A DNA stretch of 64,000 bases from Pratylenchus scribneri. Lineage: Eukaryota > Nematoda > Chromadorea > Rhabditida > Pratylenchidae. The notes under the pieces were generated by a model. That model saw only the letters and a list, made by a program, of their open reading frames with translations. It was not told the DNA's origin and made no database searches. The stretch lies in NCBI GenBank assembly GCA_030063045.1, contig JAQSEB010000001.1, forward strand, positions 2,170,001 to 2,234,000, written 5' to 3'. Positions 1 through 11,800 of this stretch are shown here, one piece after another. The translations under genes were made by a program, and so were the position numbers. Numbering within the stretch: the stretch's first letter is position 1; every line of letters begins with the position of its first letter.

Positions 1-3000
1 AACAACTCGAATGTTGACCAATTTTTTGGGTGAACATTTCGATGATTTCCTGCCGATCTTTGGCCATTGGCAATTCGCGCATCATCAACAAAAGGGATTG
101 GGCAGCGGCGATTCGACAGGGCAAAGCACGCTTAAGAATTTTGAAAATAATGAGGAAATATTGACAGTGATGTACCGCAGTGAGGATTTCCTGTTGGAGA
201 AGAGGCACAAAACTTTGTTTGATCACTTTTGGCCGAATCAGCTGGCGAAGAATGGCCAAACTATTCAAATAGGCTTCATGGGCTCGCCATGAGCCGGAAC
301 CGCGCAAAAGTGAATTACAACTGATTAACATGTGATTCAATTTTGTCAAAATTGAATTCTGAAAACAATTCATTAATCCACTTTCTTTGCAATTTTTCCC
401 TCACTGATTTGTTGCCCAATGCGCTGATTTCTTTGTAAAGGACGGGCAAAATCTTTTGTAAATTTCCGGTCAAATGTTGGATTACTTCTCCACTTCCACT
501 GGACAATAATTCCACAAATGGATTCAACAATTGTGGCTGCTGTTGATCAGCATTTTTACTGCTGGTGCTCGCTGCTTTTGTGGCTGCTGGGCCATTATTT
601 TTTCGGAATGTCAAAATTTCATGGAATCCAGAGGCCACAATTGCTCGAACTTTAATCGGATGGGAAATGGGATCAGATTATAGAGGATAGGATTAAGTAA
701 TGATTTGGCAAGTTTAATGCCCAAAATTAATTTTTTATATTAATTAAAAATTGGAAATTTTTGTCAATCTTTCAAATAATCAAATTCACATTTATTCCGC
801 ATAGTATTATTATACTATTTCCCCAAATATTTAATGGATACTAATATTTTAATTTACAGAATTCAATTTGCAGAAAACTTTTTTGTCGAAAATAGTCTTT
901 TTAGAAGCCCTATAATTTGGATAAATTAAGTTTCTCTCTAAAATTCTTAAATGCTCTGATGTGAGAGTTAAGCCCTAATTTAAAACTAAATTTAATTTTA
1001 ACAAGTCCATCAATTTTTGTACACAAATTATATGACTGTAAAAGAAGATTATTTTTCAACAATATTTTTTTGCAAATTAAATATTTCCCCAATTTTATTA
1101 CCTTCTTCGTCCGGATCACGGCAGAATTGCTCCAAAATTGGCATCAATTTTTCCGTGAAAACATCCTTTTCTTCTCCAAAAATGGAAACAATGCACTATG
1201 AAAATGTTCAATTTGAATATTATTGTGATTGTGGTATAGTACCGGGAAATTGAATGCGCACATTCTCCTGCACAACATCATCACTTGTTCATTATTCGCT
1301 GCTGCAATATTCTTTGCATTTTGCGTTTGGCCTCCTTTCTCATCTAATTGCCCATTTTTAAATAAAATAATATTTCCACACTCCTACCTTGATTTTGTTG
1401 CCAAGCAAAATCCAAAATTCGGATGTATGTGTCCAACCACCATCGCAAATCGGCACCCGTCAAAATATCCCGAAGGCATTGAAGCCAGGAGCCAAAATGA
1501 CGCGAAACAACGGGCAAACTTGCGTCTCGAAGGATCAAAGCCTGTTCGGAACATTTTCGTAAAAGGGGAAGTAGAATATTCTTTTTGGCATCTGAATTGC
1601 GGACTATGGCATTGAATTGGACAATTTTGGGCACAACCTTTGCTAAAATGAGGAAGGCAAACATCCAACGAGCCGAGGATGGCTTCGCGGACTGCCGGGT
1701 CCTCATCTTTGCACAATTCAATTATACAAGGTAACAAAAGAGTGCAACAATCGGTGGAATTGCTTAATACATTGTTTATTGTGGGGATATTCCCTCCAAA
1801 AAGGTTTACTTCAATGCTTGTGCCAAAATTGAAAGCCTTTGGGCGATGGAAGTGCGCACTGCGGTTGATGGATCCTGGCAGAGCATTTGGGCACAAGGCG
1901 ATAAATCCCTTTGTACTCTAATTTTGGAATGGATTTTTATAAATTTATGTCATGAAATTCGATGGACTTGCATTTCTCTTGGCACCAGGCTAGCCAATTT
2001 TTCGATTAATCGCGTCGAAATTACTCGTCGCTGGACACGCTTGCCAGAATCCGATTGGGCAATGGCCACAGGCACAATCTGATGAGTAATGGGAATTGGA
2101 AATGAATGAATTGTGTAATGAATGTGCTAGTGAAATCAAATTATAATTCTGTTTTTCATAATCATTTTTCCATTTCCAATGTTTTTTATTAGCTATACAA
2201 GAATTCTGTTCATTCAATTTTTTTCTTTTCATTTATAGCTGCAGCAGGGTGAGAACATTGTGTTCGTCTCAATTTTTTATAAAACATATTTTTCATTTTC
2301 TTAAAACAACATTTTCACAATAAATATTCGATTCCGTTTTTTGCACTAAATAATATGTTTTAATTCCGCCTATTTGCCCCATTCTAATTCCGCCTAATTT
2401 GCCCCATTCTAATTCCGCCTAATTTGCCCCATTCTAATTCCGCCTATTTGCCCCATTCTAATTCCGCCTATTTGCCCCATTCTAATTCCGCCTATTTGCC
2501 CCATTCTAATTCCGCCTAATTTGCCCCATTCTAATTCCGCCTATTTGCCCCATTCTAATTCCGCCTAATTTGCCCCAATTTTCCGATTATTTTACCCAAC
2601 TTTAATTCCGCCTGTTTTTATTTGATCTGTTCTTCCAACTACCATCTTTTCTAAGACAAGAGAAAAACCATACCATATTCTTCCCTTCTTCTCATTGGCT
2701 GTAGTAATAAAATGATTAAATGAATTTGGATTTGTGAATTCTCGTTTCAATTTTCATCCATTTTCTGATTATTTTTATTCTTACCATGCTTATCACCGAT
2801 TTTTGTGGCACGCAATCGGCAATGTCCACCAAGGATTCAAGCCAGGCTGCAGCTGTTACTAAAATTGGATAAAATAAAATATATTTTTGATAAAAATTAT
2901 TGGGAAAATAATTTGTATTTATGTTGGAAATTCTGATTTTTTATTTATCAGCTGCCTCCCTCCCCCCATCCATTCCAACAATTTTTATCCACCTTCTACT

Positions 3001-3694
3001 CATTTTTATGCAAATCTCAACACAACAAAATTTGATGATGGATTTATAACTACATTTCAAATGCACGAATGATTCTTGTGCCCAATTTAAAACCGACCAT
3101 TTTCTTTTTGTCGTTCAATATTCTCCAAAATTGCACTCAATAATTGACAGGGAAGATCTCTAAAATTTTAACACATTTTTGCATTCAAAAAAATGCCCTA
3201 CGGCCAAATGGACTGCAATTTTTGGTCCTTGATGCAATTTTTGTAGACCACTGCCGCCTCACAATGAATGTCCAAATTGCTTGGCTCAACATTCAATAAT
3301 TCCTTCACAAAAATGTCCAAATATTCCAAAGTCCCATTTTCCCCACAAAAATTGCCTGTATTGCCGGAATCACTTTGGTCATTGTTTCCGCCGGTTCAGC
3401 TTCGATTAATTCGGCCAAATTTCTAACAACCGACAATTTCTGCATTTCCCTCCCCTCCTTCAATGTTTTCAATGCCGATTCCGTTGGACTCAAATCCAAG
3501 TCGAATTCCTCGCGCGCCGCCGCATAAAGGTCCTCCAACGATTTTTTTGGTTTTTCCGGCTCTTTTTTTTCTTCCTTCATTTCCTCTTGCTTTTCAACAA
3601 TTTCCTCCTTTGGTGGTTGTTCCTCTTTTTCTTTTGCTAATTCCTTTTTCGGTTTGGGAGGGGGCACCGGAGGCTGTTTCTTTTCGATCGGCAT
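1..3694 (-). CDS. PPP4R4-like HEAT-repeat protein phosphatase 4 regulatory subunit (3' end beyond window)
   Basis: Probable regulatory subunit of PP4-type Ser/Thr phosphatase, a cytoplasmic HEAT-repeat scaffold. The start is the ATG at 3694, opening with MPIEKKQPPVPPPKPKK and an acidic/Lys-rich linker. The next segment (LSPTESALKTLKEGREMQ ... SVVRNLAELIEAEP) has the spacing of the N-terminal repeat of human PPP4R4, recalled from knowledge of that family. Further exons on the minus strand read DLPCQLLSAILENIE (near 3150), AAWLESLVDIADCVPQKS (near 2840), VQRRVISTRLIEKLASLVP (near 2030), SPCAQMLCQDPSTAVRTS (near 1890), LLPCIIELCKDEDPAVRE (near 1700), NILLPLLRKCSEQ (near 1570) and RIAAAQSLLLMMRELPM (near 90), in the same order as PPP4R4. 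The intron near 2090-2780 contains a satellite array. PPP4R1 was considered but fits less well. The exact exon set between 300 and 1340 is uncertain. Confidence 0.75.
2341..2620. repeat. Satellite array A (TTTGCCCCATTCTAATTCCGCC type)
   Basis: About nine units of roughly 23-25 bp with core TAATTCCGCCTA and TTTGCCCCATTC, lying in an intron of the PPP4R4-like gene. The left edge carries TTGCACTAAATAATA, the diagnostic word of a different variant found at 39.5, 52.6 and 63.0 kb. The right edge decays into degenerate units (TTTACCCAACTTTAATTCCG). It belongs to the same family as the arrays at 8.5 and 19.3 kb. Confidence 0.95.
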
Positions 3695-5422
3695 TTTTTC
3701 GACTAAATTGGAGGAATTTTTAATTAAATAAATTGAAAAAATACAATCATTCAATAATGTAATGTTCAATACATACATTTATTTAATTGACTTAAAAGCC
3801 ACCCAAAAGATAGGAAAATGGAGGAAATTAATCCAATGAAAAATGAAAGGATTATGGGGAATTGGGGATAAGCTCAGGAAATTCCTAAAGAATCAAACAT
3901 GGAAGATCAAAATGGTCAGCTTAAAGGTGGGAGAAAGGAAATAAATTTAAAATTTGGTCAATTCCGAATGAAAGGTCCTTCTTCTATTATTATTGGCTTA
4001 TGGAAGACAATTGGGGGCAAATGGAGAAACCGGAAATATTTGGAACAATTGTTACCCTTTGGGGGCCATCTTTAGATCACTTTCAAACTTTCAATGGATA
4101 AATTGAGGGCGTGATGAATAGAAATGAAATATTTTTGAAGGAGGTAGGAATCGATTCGGGCAAATCGAGATTTGAGGAAGCCAAATCCATCCTCCTCATA
4201 TCCTTTCGATAGGAATTGGCCAAATGGAAAATGAGCATTGGAGGAGAAGAAGGAAAACGCCAAATCCCGGAAGGAGTAAAGAAAAGAGATTTACACCGCA
4301 AAAAGTGATCCCTCGGATCCGCTTCTATACGTGAGGGCTGTTTTTTTTCCGGCCCTCGCGTGATCAACCAAGACAAGGAAAAAAAGACAGCCACCTGGGA
4401 CTAACTGGCATGGGGGAAAAGCATTGGAAAAGTGGGGGAATGGATCGATTAGGCCAAAGGGAAACCCAGCTGAAAAGCATAGGAATGGCCAAGGGCAAGG
4501 GGGTAAAAAGGAGTTGCGAGGGCGGAAATGAGAAGGCAAGAATGAGAATGAATGAATGGGAGAAACCTGAGAAAGTGCAGCCGAGGAAAAAGGGAATGGC
4601 CGGGCTGGGCTAGGATGAGGTCGACCACAAATTTTAATGTTTATAATATATGCGTGGGAGTTGATTTTGATATATGGATATGGATAAGGGCTTGGCTGAA
4701 AAATTCCCTTAAAAATTGAGTGAGTAAATTATATTCGATTGGATTCCGGCCTTCTATTTTTTCCCAATCACAATTTAATAACATCCCGATGTTTTTTTAT
4801 TCAAAACTTTAAAATTCATTTAAAAAAATTCTATTTAAAATAGATATCGATATTTCAAAATTTTCAAAATTATACAAAAATTTTCAAAAATTTTCAAGAA
4901 TTTTTCAAAATTTTAAAAATTTTACAAAATTTTTCAAAAATTTTCAAAAATTTTCAAGAATTTTTCAAAATTTTAAAAATTTTACAAAAATTTTCAAGAA
5001 TTATTAAAAATTTTCAGATATTTTTCTAAAAAAATGTAAAATTTAATAAAAAATTCTCTAAAAAATCTTCAAAATATTGACAAAATGGTCAAAAATTTCC
5101 AAAAAATGATTATTAAATATTGACTATCAAAAAATGGCAAAATATTGATCTATATTGACATAAAATTCAATTAAAAAGAACAAAAAACAAATTTTACGTT
5201 GGTATCAGGCTATTTTAAGTTTGTAAACAAAATATTGAAATCAATATAAATCCCGGCCTTATTTATTATAAACATTTAAGTAAAGAATTCAGCAGAAATT
5301 GACAAAAATTAATCAAATTTATTCACGTTTGAAAGAATATAAAAAAGTCTGTGGTACAAAAATGACAAAATAAAATTTGAATACAAAAATGAAAGAAATG
5401 GGATAATTTAATTTGTATTGGA
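3695..5422. other. Intergenic region, no gene seen
   Basis: This stretch lies between the start of the PPP4R4-like gene and the 3' end of the glycosyltransferase. Apparent open frames at 4.07-4.61 kb are short, have no protein-like composition and lack plausible splice partners. 4.40-4.62 kb is unusually purine-rich on the plus strand. The right part is AT-rich simple sequence, listed separately. Confidence 0.6.
4855..5065. repeat. AT-rich degenerate tandem repeat
   Basis: Runs of AAAATTTTCAAAAATTTTC with a longer period of about 55-60 bp visible at 4880-4995, where the same series of A/T runs repeats almost exactly. It is low-complexity DNA between genes. Confidence 0.7.
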
Positions 5423-6772
5423 TTAATCAGTGAATGTTGGTGGATGGAACAGTGAGAAGGTCCAAAGCATTCTTCGCATCGATGACCACGGTGAACAGTC
5501 GATGTTACGCAATCGATGGAAGGCCCTTTGCAATTTATCCGGATCCGAAATGCCATAAATTGCGGTCACAAGTGGAATTGGCCTATTCCCATTTTGTTTG
5601 TCCACCCGACAATGTTCACGAACATAAATCTGAATATAAAAAGATTATCAAAAAAAATTTATTGCTCCAAAACTTACGAATTTTCCTTGTCTAAAATGTT
5701 GCCAAACACTGAACTTATTGACATGAGCAATGTTGGCCAAAATGCCGGTGTAGAGGATGTCCTCAATTGTGAAGGCCTTGACACTTTTGGTGACATTCAA
5801 AATGGCCGAAACTGCCTGGGATGACATCAAATAGGTTGGCCCATTCATATATGGAGGATATTTGGACTTTGGGTACAGACTGGGCGGAACATACCTAAAT
5901 TTAATTATTAAATGGGTATTTAATGGGGGAATTACCATCGATGAGAAGGTGATCTAATTGCTTTCGTCCCTCGCCAAATTCCCCCAAAAACTGATGCCGG
6001 ATGTTGGTTGAGCCGATGCGCAAATTCATTGGCAATCCACCACCGAAGGCGGGACAAATCCACACAAGTGTCATCGTCCGTTTTGAGCACAAATTTGGCA
6101 TTTGGACAAAAAAATTGTTGCCATTGAAGTGCCACAAAAACCTAAAATAATAATAAAATGTTCAAAAATGATAAATAAATTACTTTTAAATATAAATTTG
6201 CATATGTGTCCTCAATGTCATAGAAAATTAAATCATCGAATTGGGTGAATTCATCCAAAAGTAAATTGAAAATATCCTCCGCTTCTGAAGGCCATCCAAC
6301 CACAAATTTCAATGCGATATTTTCGTCCGTCTTAAATATAATTAATTAATTCAATTATTTTTATTTTAAACTCACCAAATTCGCTGCCCATGATTCGCGT
6401 ATTTTCATCCTCGTATAAAATGAATCAGTCCTCGTTGGAACAAAGACAAAAAGTTCAATTTCCGGTGCGCATTCTCCATTGATTGGCTCCAATAATGCAT
6501 ATTCCAATTTGTGGTTGAGAAAATCAATTGAAAATGTTCGTTTTTGGAAGGGTAAATCATCGGTGCCAAGCAAATCAAAAAAGCCTCCTTTTGGTTCCGA
6601 ATCGAGGTCGACAATTTCATTTTCAATTTCTATTTCCCTGGCTTCATCTTCTTCTGCTTAAATCAAATAAAATATTAATGAATAAAATGTTTTACTTGCC
6701 TTTTGATAAAATTGCAAATATTGTTGTAATGTATAAAATGTTGAAGAAAAATAAATTAGGAAAAATTCGCAT
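5423..6772 (-). CDS. GT31 beta-1,3-galactosyltransferase-like type II membrane protein
   Basis: Family 31 glycosyltransferase, expected to act in the Golgi lumen and to transfer galactose or GlcNAc in beta-1,3 linkage. The start at 6772 gives a short cytoplasmic end and a hydrophobic signal anchor (MRIFPNLFFFNILYITTIFA). Exon 1 joins exon 2 at 6637 across a 58-nt intron. The luminal part shows FVFVPTRTDSFYTRMKIRESW (family consensus R..IR.TW), then KFVVGWPSEAEDIF, the metal-binding DxD block FVLKTDDDTCVDLSRL, YMNGPTYLMSSQA (family YPPY.GPGYL) and the IEDILYTGILA block, equivalent to EDV..G. The frame closes at 5423 after RAFHRLRNIDCSPW. Six exons with phase-compatible 40-60 nt introns give a protein of normal family length. 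Donor and acceptor specificity cannot be assigned; C. elegans has many paralogs. Confidence 0.87.
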
Positions 6773-7136
6773 TTTTAATTATTTTACGAATAAAATTATG
6801 AATATATTTCTAAAATAAATTAAAAATTGGTTTTTAAAAATGTTGTAATCGAATTTCTATTTTATTTTTGATTTGGAATCGACTTCTTTTGGATTGGAAA
6901 TTGGATGTTATTGATTTGATCAATCAATCAATAAATTGTTGATATTTTTATTTTTTTTTGTTTATACAAAATGCCAACATTTTGAATTTTATGGAGTATC
7001 GTACTCATAGTTTTTTATTGATTGATCTTAAATTTTTATAACGTCTTTCAATGTTTTCATCAACGCAGCATTTATAAATTTAATTCATCAAAATATTGCA
7101 TTAATTTTCCAAAATTAAACAAATTAGTTTTATAAT
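6773..7136. other. AT-rich intergenic spacer
   Basis: 364 bp between two same-strand genes (GILT upstream, GT31 downstream). It is rich in T and A runs with no open frame. It should contain the GILT polyadenylation region and the GT31 promoter. No clear signals were identified. Confidence 0.6.
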
Positions 7137-8197
7137 TTATTCTTCATCCTCTTGACCAAAACTCTGTTGCTGAAATGCCTGACATTGTTCAATATCTCCC
7201 ACATATGACTGGAATCGTAAAAAAGATTAAAATAATATCATTATGTGGCTCAAACTTGACAAATCAATGTGGGCAAATCTTGTTGCAAAAATTGTTGATT
7301 TTGGAAGCTGGCATTATTCACCAAAATCCATGGCACAAATTCATGCTATTTTAAATCATTAGTTAATAGGGAAATATTCAAAATAAATATGTACTTGATC
7401 TGGCCAAATATTTGCGGTCCTTTTGGCATCAATCTTTTGTAGTTGATCCCCTTTTGGTCCATTAAAACAATGTCTAATTAAATTAGAATATTTTCCGTTT
7501 GAATCAAATGAACAAACGTGATTTGATCATAAATATGCGGAAGTGGGTGCAATTTTGAATAACATTGTTTGGCTGCCTTTTCCAAACTCATTCCATTGGC
7601 AATTAGTGTTTCCAAGCAATAAATGAATGGAAGGGGATCTTCCATATAATGAATGGCACAAGACTGTCAAAGTGTTGCCAATTTATTTTATTTTTGCCAT
7701 CCAAATTACCTCCCATTTGTTGATTCGGCATTCCTCCTCACCATGTTGGCATTGAATTGTGCCATTCTTTTAAATGATAATTTATTTCATTCATTCATTT
7801 AATTTGTTTACCTCTGCCACTCTGGCATTTCCATATGGGACCAATTCAATGCGAACATATTTTTTGAATCGCTGATAAACATCGTAGAGTTTATTGCTAA
7901 TGAATTGTTGGCAATCGGGGCCTAAATGCCATTTTAAATCCAATTAATCCATCAAAAATTCCCACAAAGGCTTTCATAAAGGAGTGTAATGTGGACTGGT
8001 TGATTGCGTACTGCATTTGCATATTCTGTACATTTTTGGGTAAATCCACACTTTTCTTGCACTTTTTCGCAGGCGCACCAAAGAGCTGGAGGCACTGTGG
8101 CGCAATTGAATTCGCCTGCCTCCACATCAAAATTAGTGGTGGATGAAATTGGCAAAAGCAAGAAAAATAGGCAAAAGAATAAGAAGGTAATGGACAT
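7137..8197 (-). CDS. GILT family lysosomal thiol reductase
   Basis: Gamma-interferon-inducible lysosomal thiol reductase homolog, which reduces protein disulfides in the endolysosome or is secreted. The start at 8197 opens a signal peptide (MSITFLFFCLFFLLLPISS), followed by a Cys-rich N-terminal part with CACEKVQEKC. Splicing a 44-nt intron (7922-7965) restores YESLCPDCQQFI, which carries the CxxC active site of the family. A later exon pair reads CQHGEEECRINKWESC, an exact match to the GILT signature CQHGx2ECx2Nx4C, with the join falling between E and S. Downstream come ETLIANGMSLEKAA and HEFVPWILVNN (family H.YVPW...N). The stop is at 7137 after a Gln/Glu-rich tail. All key cysteines are present, so it looks intact. 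It sits in a run of minus-strand genes. Confidence 0.92.
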
Positions 8198-8374
8198 TTT
8201 CACGTAAAAATTCAGTAATGGATTATTTTTAATGAATAAACCGAATCTTTTAATTAAACTCTGATAAGAAATGGCTGCTGAATGAGAGAATAATAAAAGG
8301 GAAATCAATGAATAAATAATGTGCAAACAAAATGAATGACTCAAAGGGATGTAAATGTCAATCATTAAATTTGA
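8198..8374. other. Short AT-rich spacer upstream of GILT
   Basis: AT-rich sequence carrying the presumptive GILT promoter. The frame upstream of the GILT ATG stays open for another 56 codons on the minus strand, but those residues do not look like protein, and the chosen ATG gives a clean signal peptide. Confidence 0.5.
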
Positions 8375-8670
8375 GGAATTAATTAAAGAATATTTATTGT
8401 GATTTTTGAAAATAAAAAAGATAAATGTTTGATTAATTTTTTAAAATTCAAGCCGAAAGTCGAGACTTTCGTCTTCATTTCAAACAAATTCAACATCCTC
8501 CGGCCATTTTGCCTGAATGTGTCAACAATTGTTTTATTCCAATTTAATTCCGCCTGTTTTATTTGCCCCAAAATAATTCCGCCTGTTTTATTTGCCCCAA
8601 ACATAATTCCGCCTGCAGATGGATTTGCCGGATTCACAATTCATTTGTTGGTACCCTTGACATAATAGGC
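8375..8670 (-). pseudogene. Decayed tandem copy of the 3' end of the Gly/Tyr-rich gene, broken by satellite units
   Basis: 8611-8640 (GCAGATGGATTTGCCGGATT) is nearly identical to 8875-8900 in the last exon of the adjacent gene. 8480-8510 (AAATTCAACATCCTCCGGCC) matches 8835-8855. The AT-rich flank 8375-8440 matches 8725-8800 (GGAATTAATTAA...ATATTTATT...GATTTTT). So about 200 bp including the terminal exon and 3' flank was duplicated. The two matching halves are separated by three satellite units. No intact frame remains; only a short MNPANPSA-like peptide matches the C-terminus. Confidence 0.65.
8538..8612. repeat. Satellite array B (29-bp TTTGCCCC type, three units)
   Basis: Three units of AATTCCGCCTGTTTTATTTG followed by CCCCAAAATA, the same 28-29 bp variant as the large array at 19.3-20.2 kb. 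It interrupts the duplicated gene end described above. Confidence 0.9.
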
Positions 8671-8840
8671 CGAGCAAAAAATGATAAAAAAAATGACTTC
8701 ATTCACGGCAATCATTCAAAGTAGGAATTAATTAATTAAAAATATTTATTTTGATTTTTAAATATAAAATTGAAAAAGAAAATGTTTTGTTCATTTGATA
8801 AACCCGAAAATTCCACTCATTTTTTGGTCTTAATTCAAAT

Positions 8841-11800
8841 TCAGCATCCGGCCATTGCACGTGTTGTGCATGCAGATGGATTTGCTGGATTCACAACGGA
8901 GTCATTTTGGCATAGCAATTTGTCATTTTGTTGTTCATTTGCGGACACTCCACACATATAGGCAACTTTGGTGCATTTGCCGCCCACCGGTGTCCATCCA
9001 AGCGGTTTTCCAACGCAAAATGGATCTTCAAAAGAAATCCAAAATATTTGAATATTTAATTTAATATTCTCACCTTTTTGGCAATCCGGAACAGCAATAA
9101 TACTTTTGCAATCTTGGGTGGCCGCATCAAAAATCATATCCGTTCCTTCCAGCATGCAATCCCTTTGCACTTGTCCAATTTGTTGCGGGCATCCAATTGC
9201 CCGGGCACTGCAAACTTCAATTGGCTCCATTCGACAAATTGTTGAATTCATTTCAATGGCGCCAGAAGTTTGATTAATTATTGGGACAGTCTCATTGATG
9301 ATTGGCAATGAAGGAGGCGGAATTTGAGGCTTAAAATCGAATTTATTCAAATATTTTTCCCAAAAATAACCAATTGCGGTGCTGAATTTTGATTGTTTGG
9401 CATTGGCTGTTGTTCCTGTGCTTGTGGTGGTTGTTGGACAATGCCGAGTGCCTCTTGATTTGGTGGAGGAAGAGGCTGTGGTACCGCCGGCTGATTTTGT
9501 GGTGGCATTTGTTGTTGTTCAGGTGAAAATGGAGGAATTTGATCAGATGGAGGAGGAGGAGGAAGTGGGACAATATTTTGTTGAGGTGGCGCAAATTGTT
9601 GTTTTTGAGGAGGCGGAGGTGGAGGATGCGCCGATTGATGTCGATGATCTTTACCCAAAATGAATAAATATTCAAATTTTTATGACCAACCTTTTTCATA
9701 TTCTTCATGGCTATAACTGCCCTCCTCCTCACCACTTTTTGCTTCATATCCATCTTCTTTTCCTCCTTCCTCATTTTCATATCCTTCTTTCGATTCTTCA
9801 TTCCCCTCCGGCGATGAATATGGCTCATCACTTTTGTTCGGATGCTCTCCAATATATTCCTCCTCTTCCTTACTATATTGTTCTTCTTCATCCGAATTTT
9901 GTTCTTCTTTCGATTCTTCCTTTTGGTATTCTTCCGATTCTTGATTCCCTTCATATTCATCTTTTTCTTCTTCTTGGCCATATCCATCTTTTTCCTCTTC
10001 ATGACTATATCCACTTTTCTCTTCTGAATGACCATATCCTCCGGCATTTCCCTTTTCATGGCCATATCCATCTTTCTTCTTTTCATGGCCATATTCTTCT
10101 TTTCCTTCTTCATGGCCATATCCATCTTTATCCATTTTATGGCCATATTCTTTCTTCTCTTCTGAATGTTCATGTCCTTCGGCATTTCCTTTTTGTTGGC
10201 CATATCCACCTTTTTCCTCTTTATGTCCATATTCTTCTTTTTCTTTTTTATGGCCATATTCATCCTTTTCTTCTGAAAGAACATGTTCACCTTTCTTCTT
10301 GTCATGGCCATAACCACCCTTCCCTTTTTGGCCATAGGCATCCTTCTCTTTTTTGCCATAACCTCCCTTCTCTTTTTGGTCATAATCATCCTTCTCTTTT
10401 TTGCCATATCCGCCTTTCTCTTCATCATATTCTACTTTCTTCTCTTCATGGCCATATTTACGCTTCTCTTTTTGGCCATAATCACTTTTATCTTCATGAC
10501 CATATTCATCCTTTTCTTCTGAATGGCCATATCCATCTTTATTCTCTTCATTTCCATATCCGTTGGCATTCCCTTTTGCTTGGCCATATTCTTCATTTTG
10601 TTTATATTCCTGTAAAGTAAATCCGTTCAAATTGTACTCAGTTAGCCTCGTTTTCCCCAATTATTCTACCTTCTTTTCGGGATAATTCCTTTCCTCTTTT
10701 TTATGGCCATATCCATTGGCATTTCCCTTTTGTTGGCCATATTCTTCATCTTTCTTCTCTTCATGGCCATATCCTCCCTTTTCTTGGCCATATTCCTCAT
10801 TTTGTTTATATCCCTGAAAGTACATTTAAATTGATTTTATAAGCCTCATTTTCCCCAATTATTCTACCTTCTTTCCTGAATGATTCTTTTCCTCTTTTTC
10901 ATAGCCTTCTCTTTCCTCTTCATGGCCATATTCTTCTTTCTTCGTTTCTTGGCCATATCCTTCGGCATTCCCTTTTTGTTGGCCATATCCCTCATTTTGT
11001 GTATATCCCTGTAAATAGATTCAAATTGCAATTTGTTACTCACAATTTTATTCAATTATTTTACCTTTTTTTCGGGATAATTCCTTTCTTCTTTTTCATG
11101 GCCATATTCTTCTTTTTCCTCTGAATGGCCATATCCATTGGAATTTCCCTTTTGTTGACCATAATTGCCATGTCCCTTTTGTTGGCCATATCCTTCATTC
11201 TGTTTATATTCCTGTAAATCGATTCATGTTCAATTAGGCCCACTTAACTTTTTCCCAATTTTTACCTTCCTCTCGGGATAATTTCTTTCCTCTTCTTTAT
11301 GGCCATATCCACCTTTTCCCTCTCTATGGCCATATCCATTGACATTTCCTCTTTGTTGGCCATATCCCTCATTTTGTTTATATCCCTGTGAATCCATTCA
11401 AATTAATTTAATTAAAATAGATTTATTTTCCCAATTAGTTTACCTTCTTTTCGGGATAATTCATTTCCTCTTTTTCATGGCCATTTCCTTCGACATTTCC
11501 TTTTTCTTCATGGCCATTTTCGTCCTTTTCTTCTGCATGACCATATCCACCTTTCTTCTCACTATGGCCATATCCATTGGAATTTTCCTTTTGTTGGCCA
11601 TATCCAACCTCATTTTGTTTATATTCCTGTAAATCCATTCAAATTGATTCAATTTGTCTATTTATTATTCCCAATTATTTTACCTTCTTTTCAGAATACT
11701 CCATTTCCTCTTTTTCATGGCCATATTTCATTTCTTTTGGCCCATATTTTTCCATTTTTGTCTTCTGCTTTTCCTGCCCATCATAATTGTATTCCTGTTT

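Noticed and set aside
1..3694. PPP4R1 or RELCH as identity of the first HEAT-repeat gene
   Set aside because: Exon order and local sequence (LSPTESALKTLKEGREMQ, AAWLESLVDIADCVPQ, VQRRVISTRLIEKLASLV) follow PPP4R4 better than either alternative.
9680..10620. Plus-strand open frame rich in His/Phe/Leu opposite the GYGH exon
   Set aside because: It is the antisense shadow of the minus-strand coding repeat. The minus strand has the splice sites, signal peptide and coherent charged composition.
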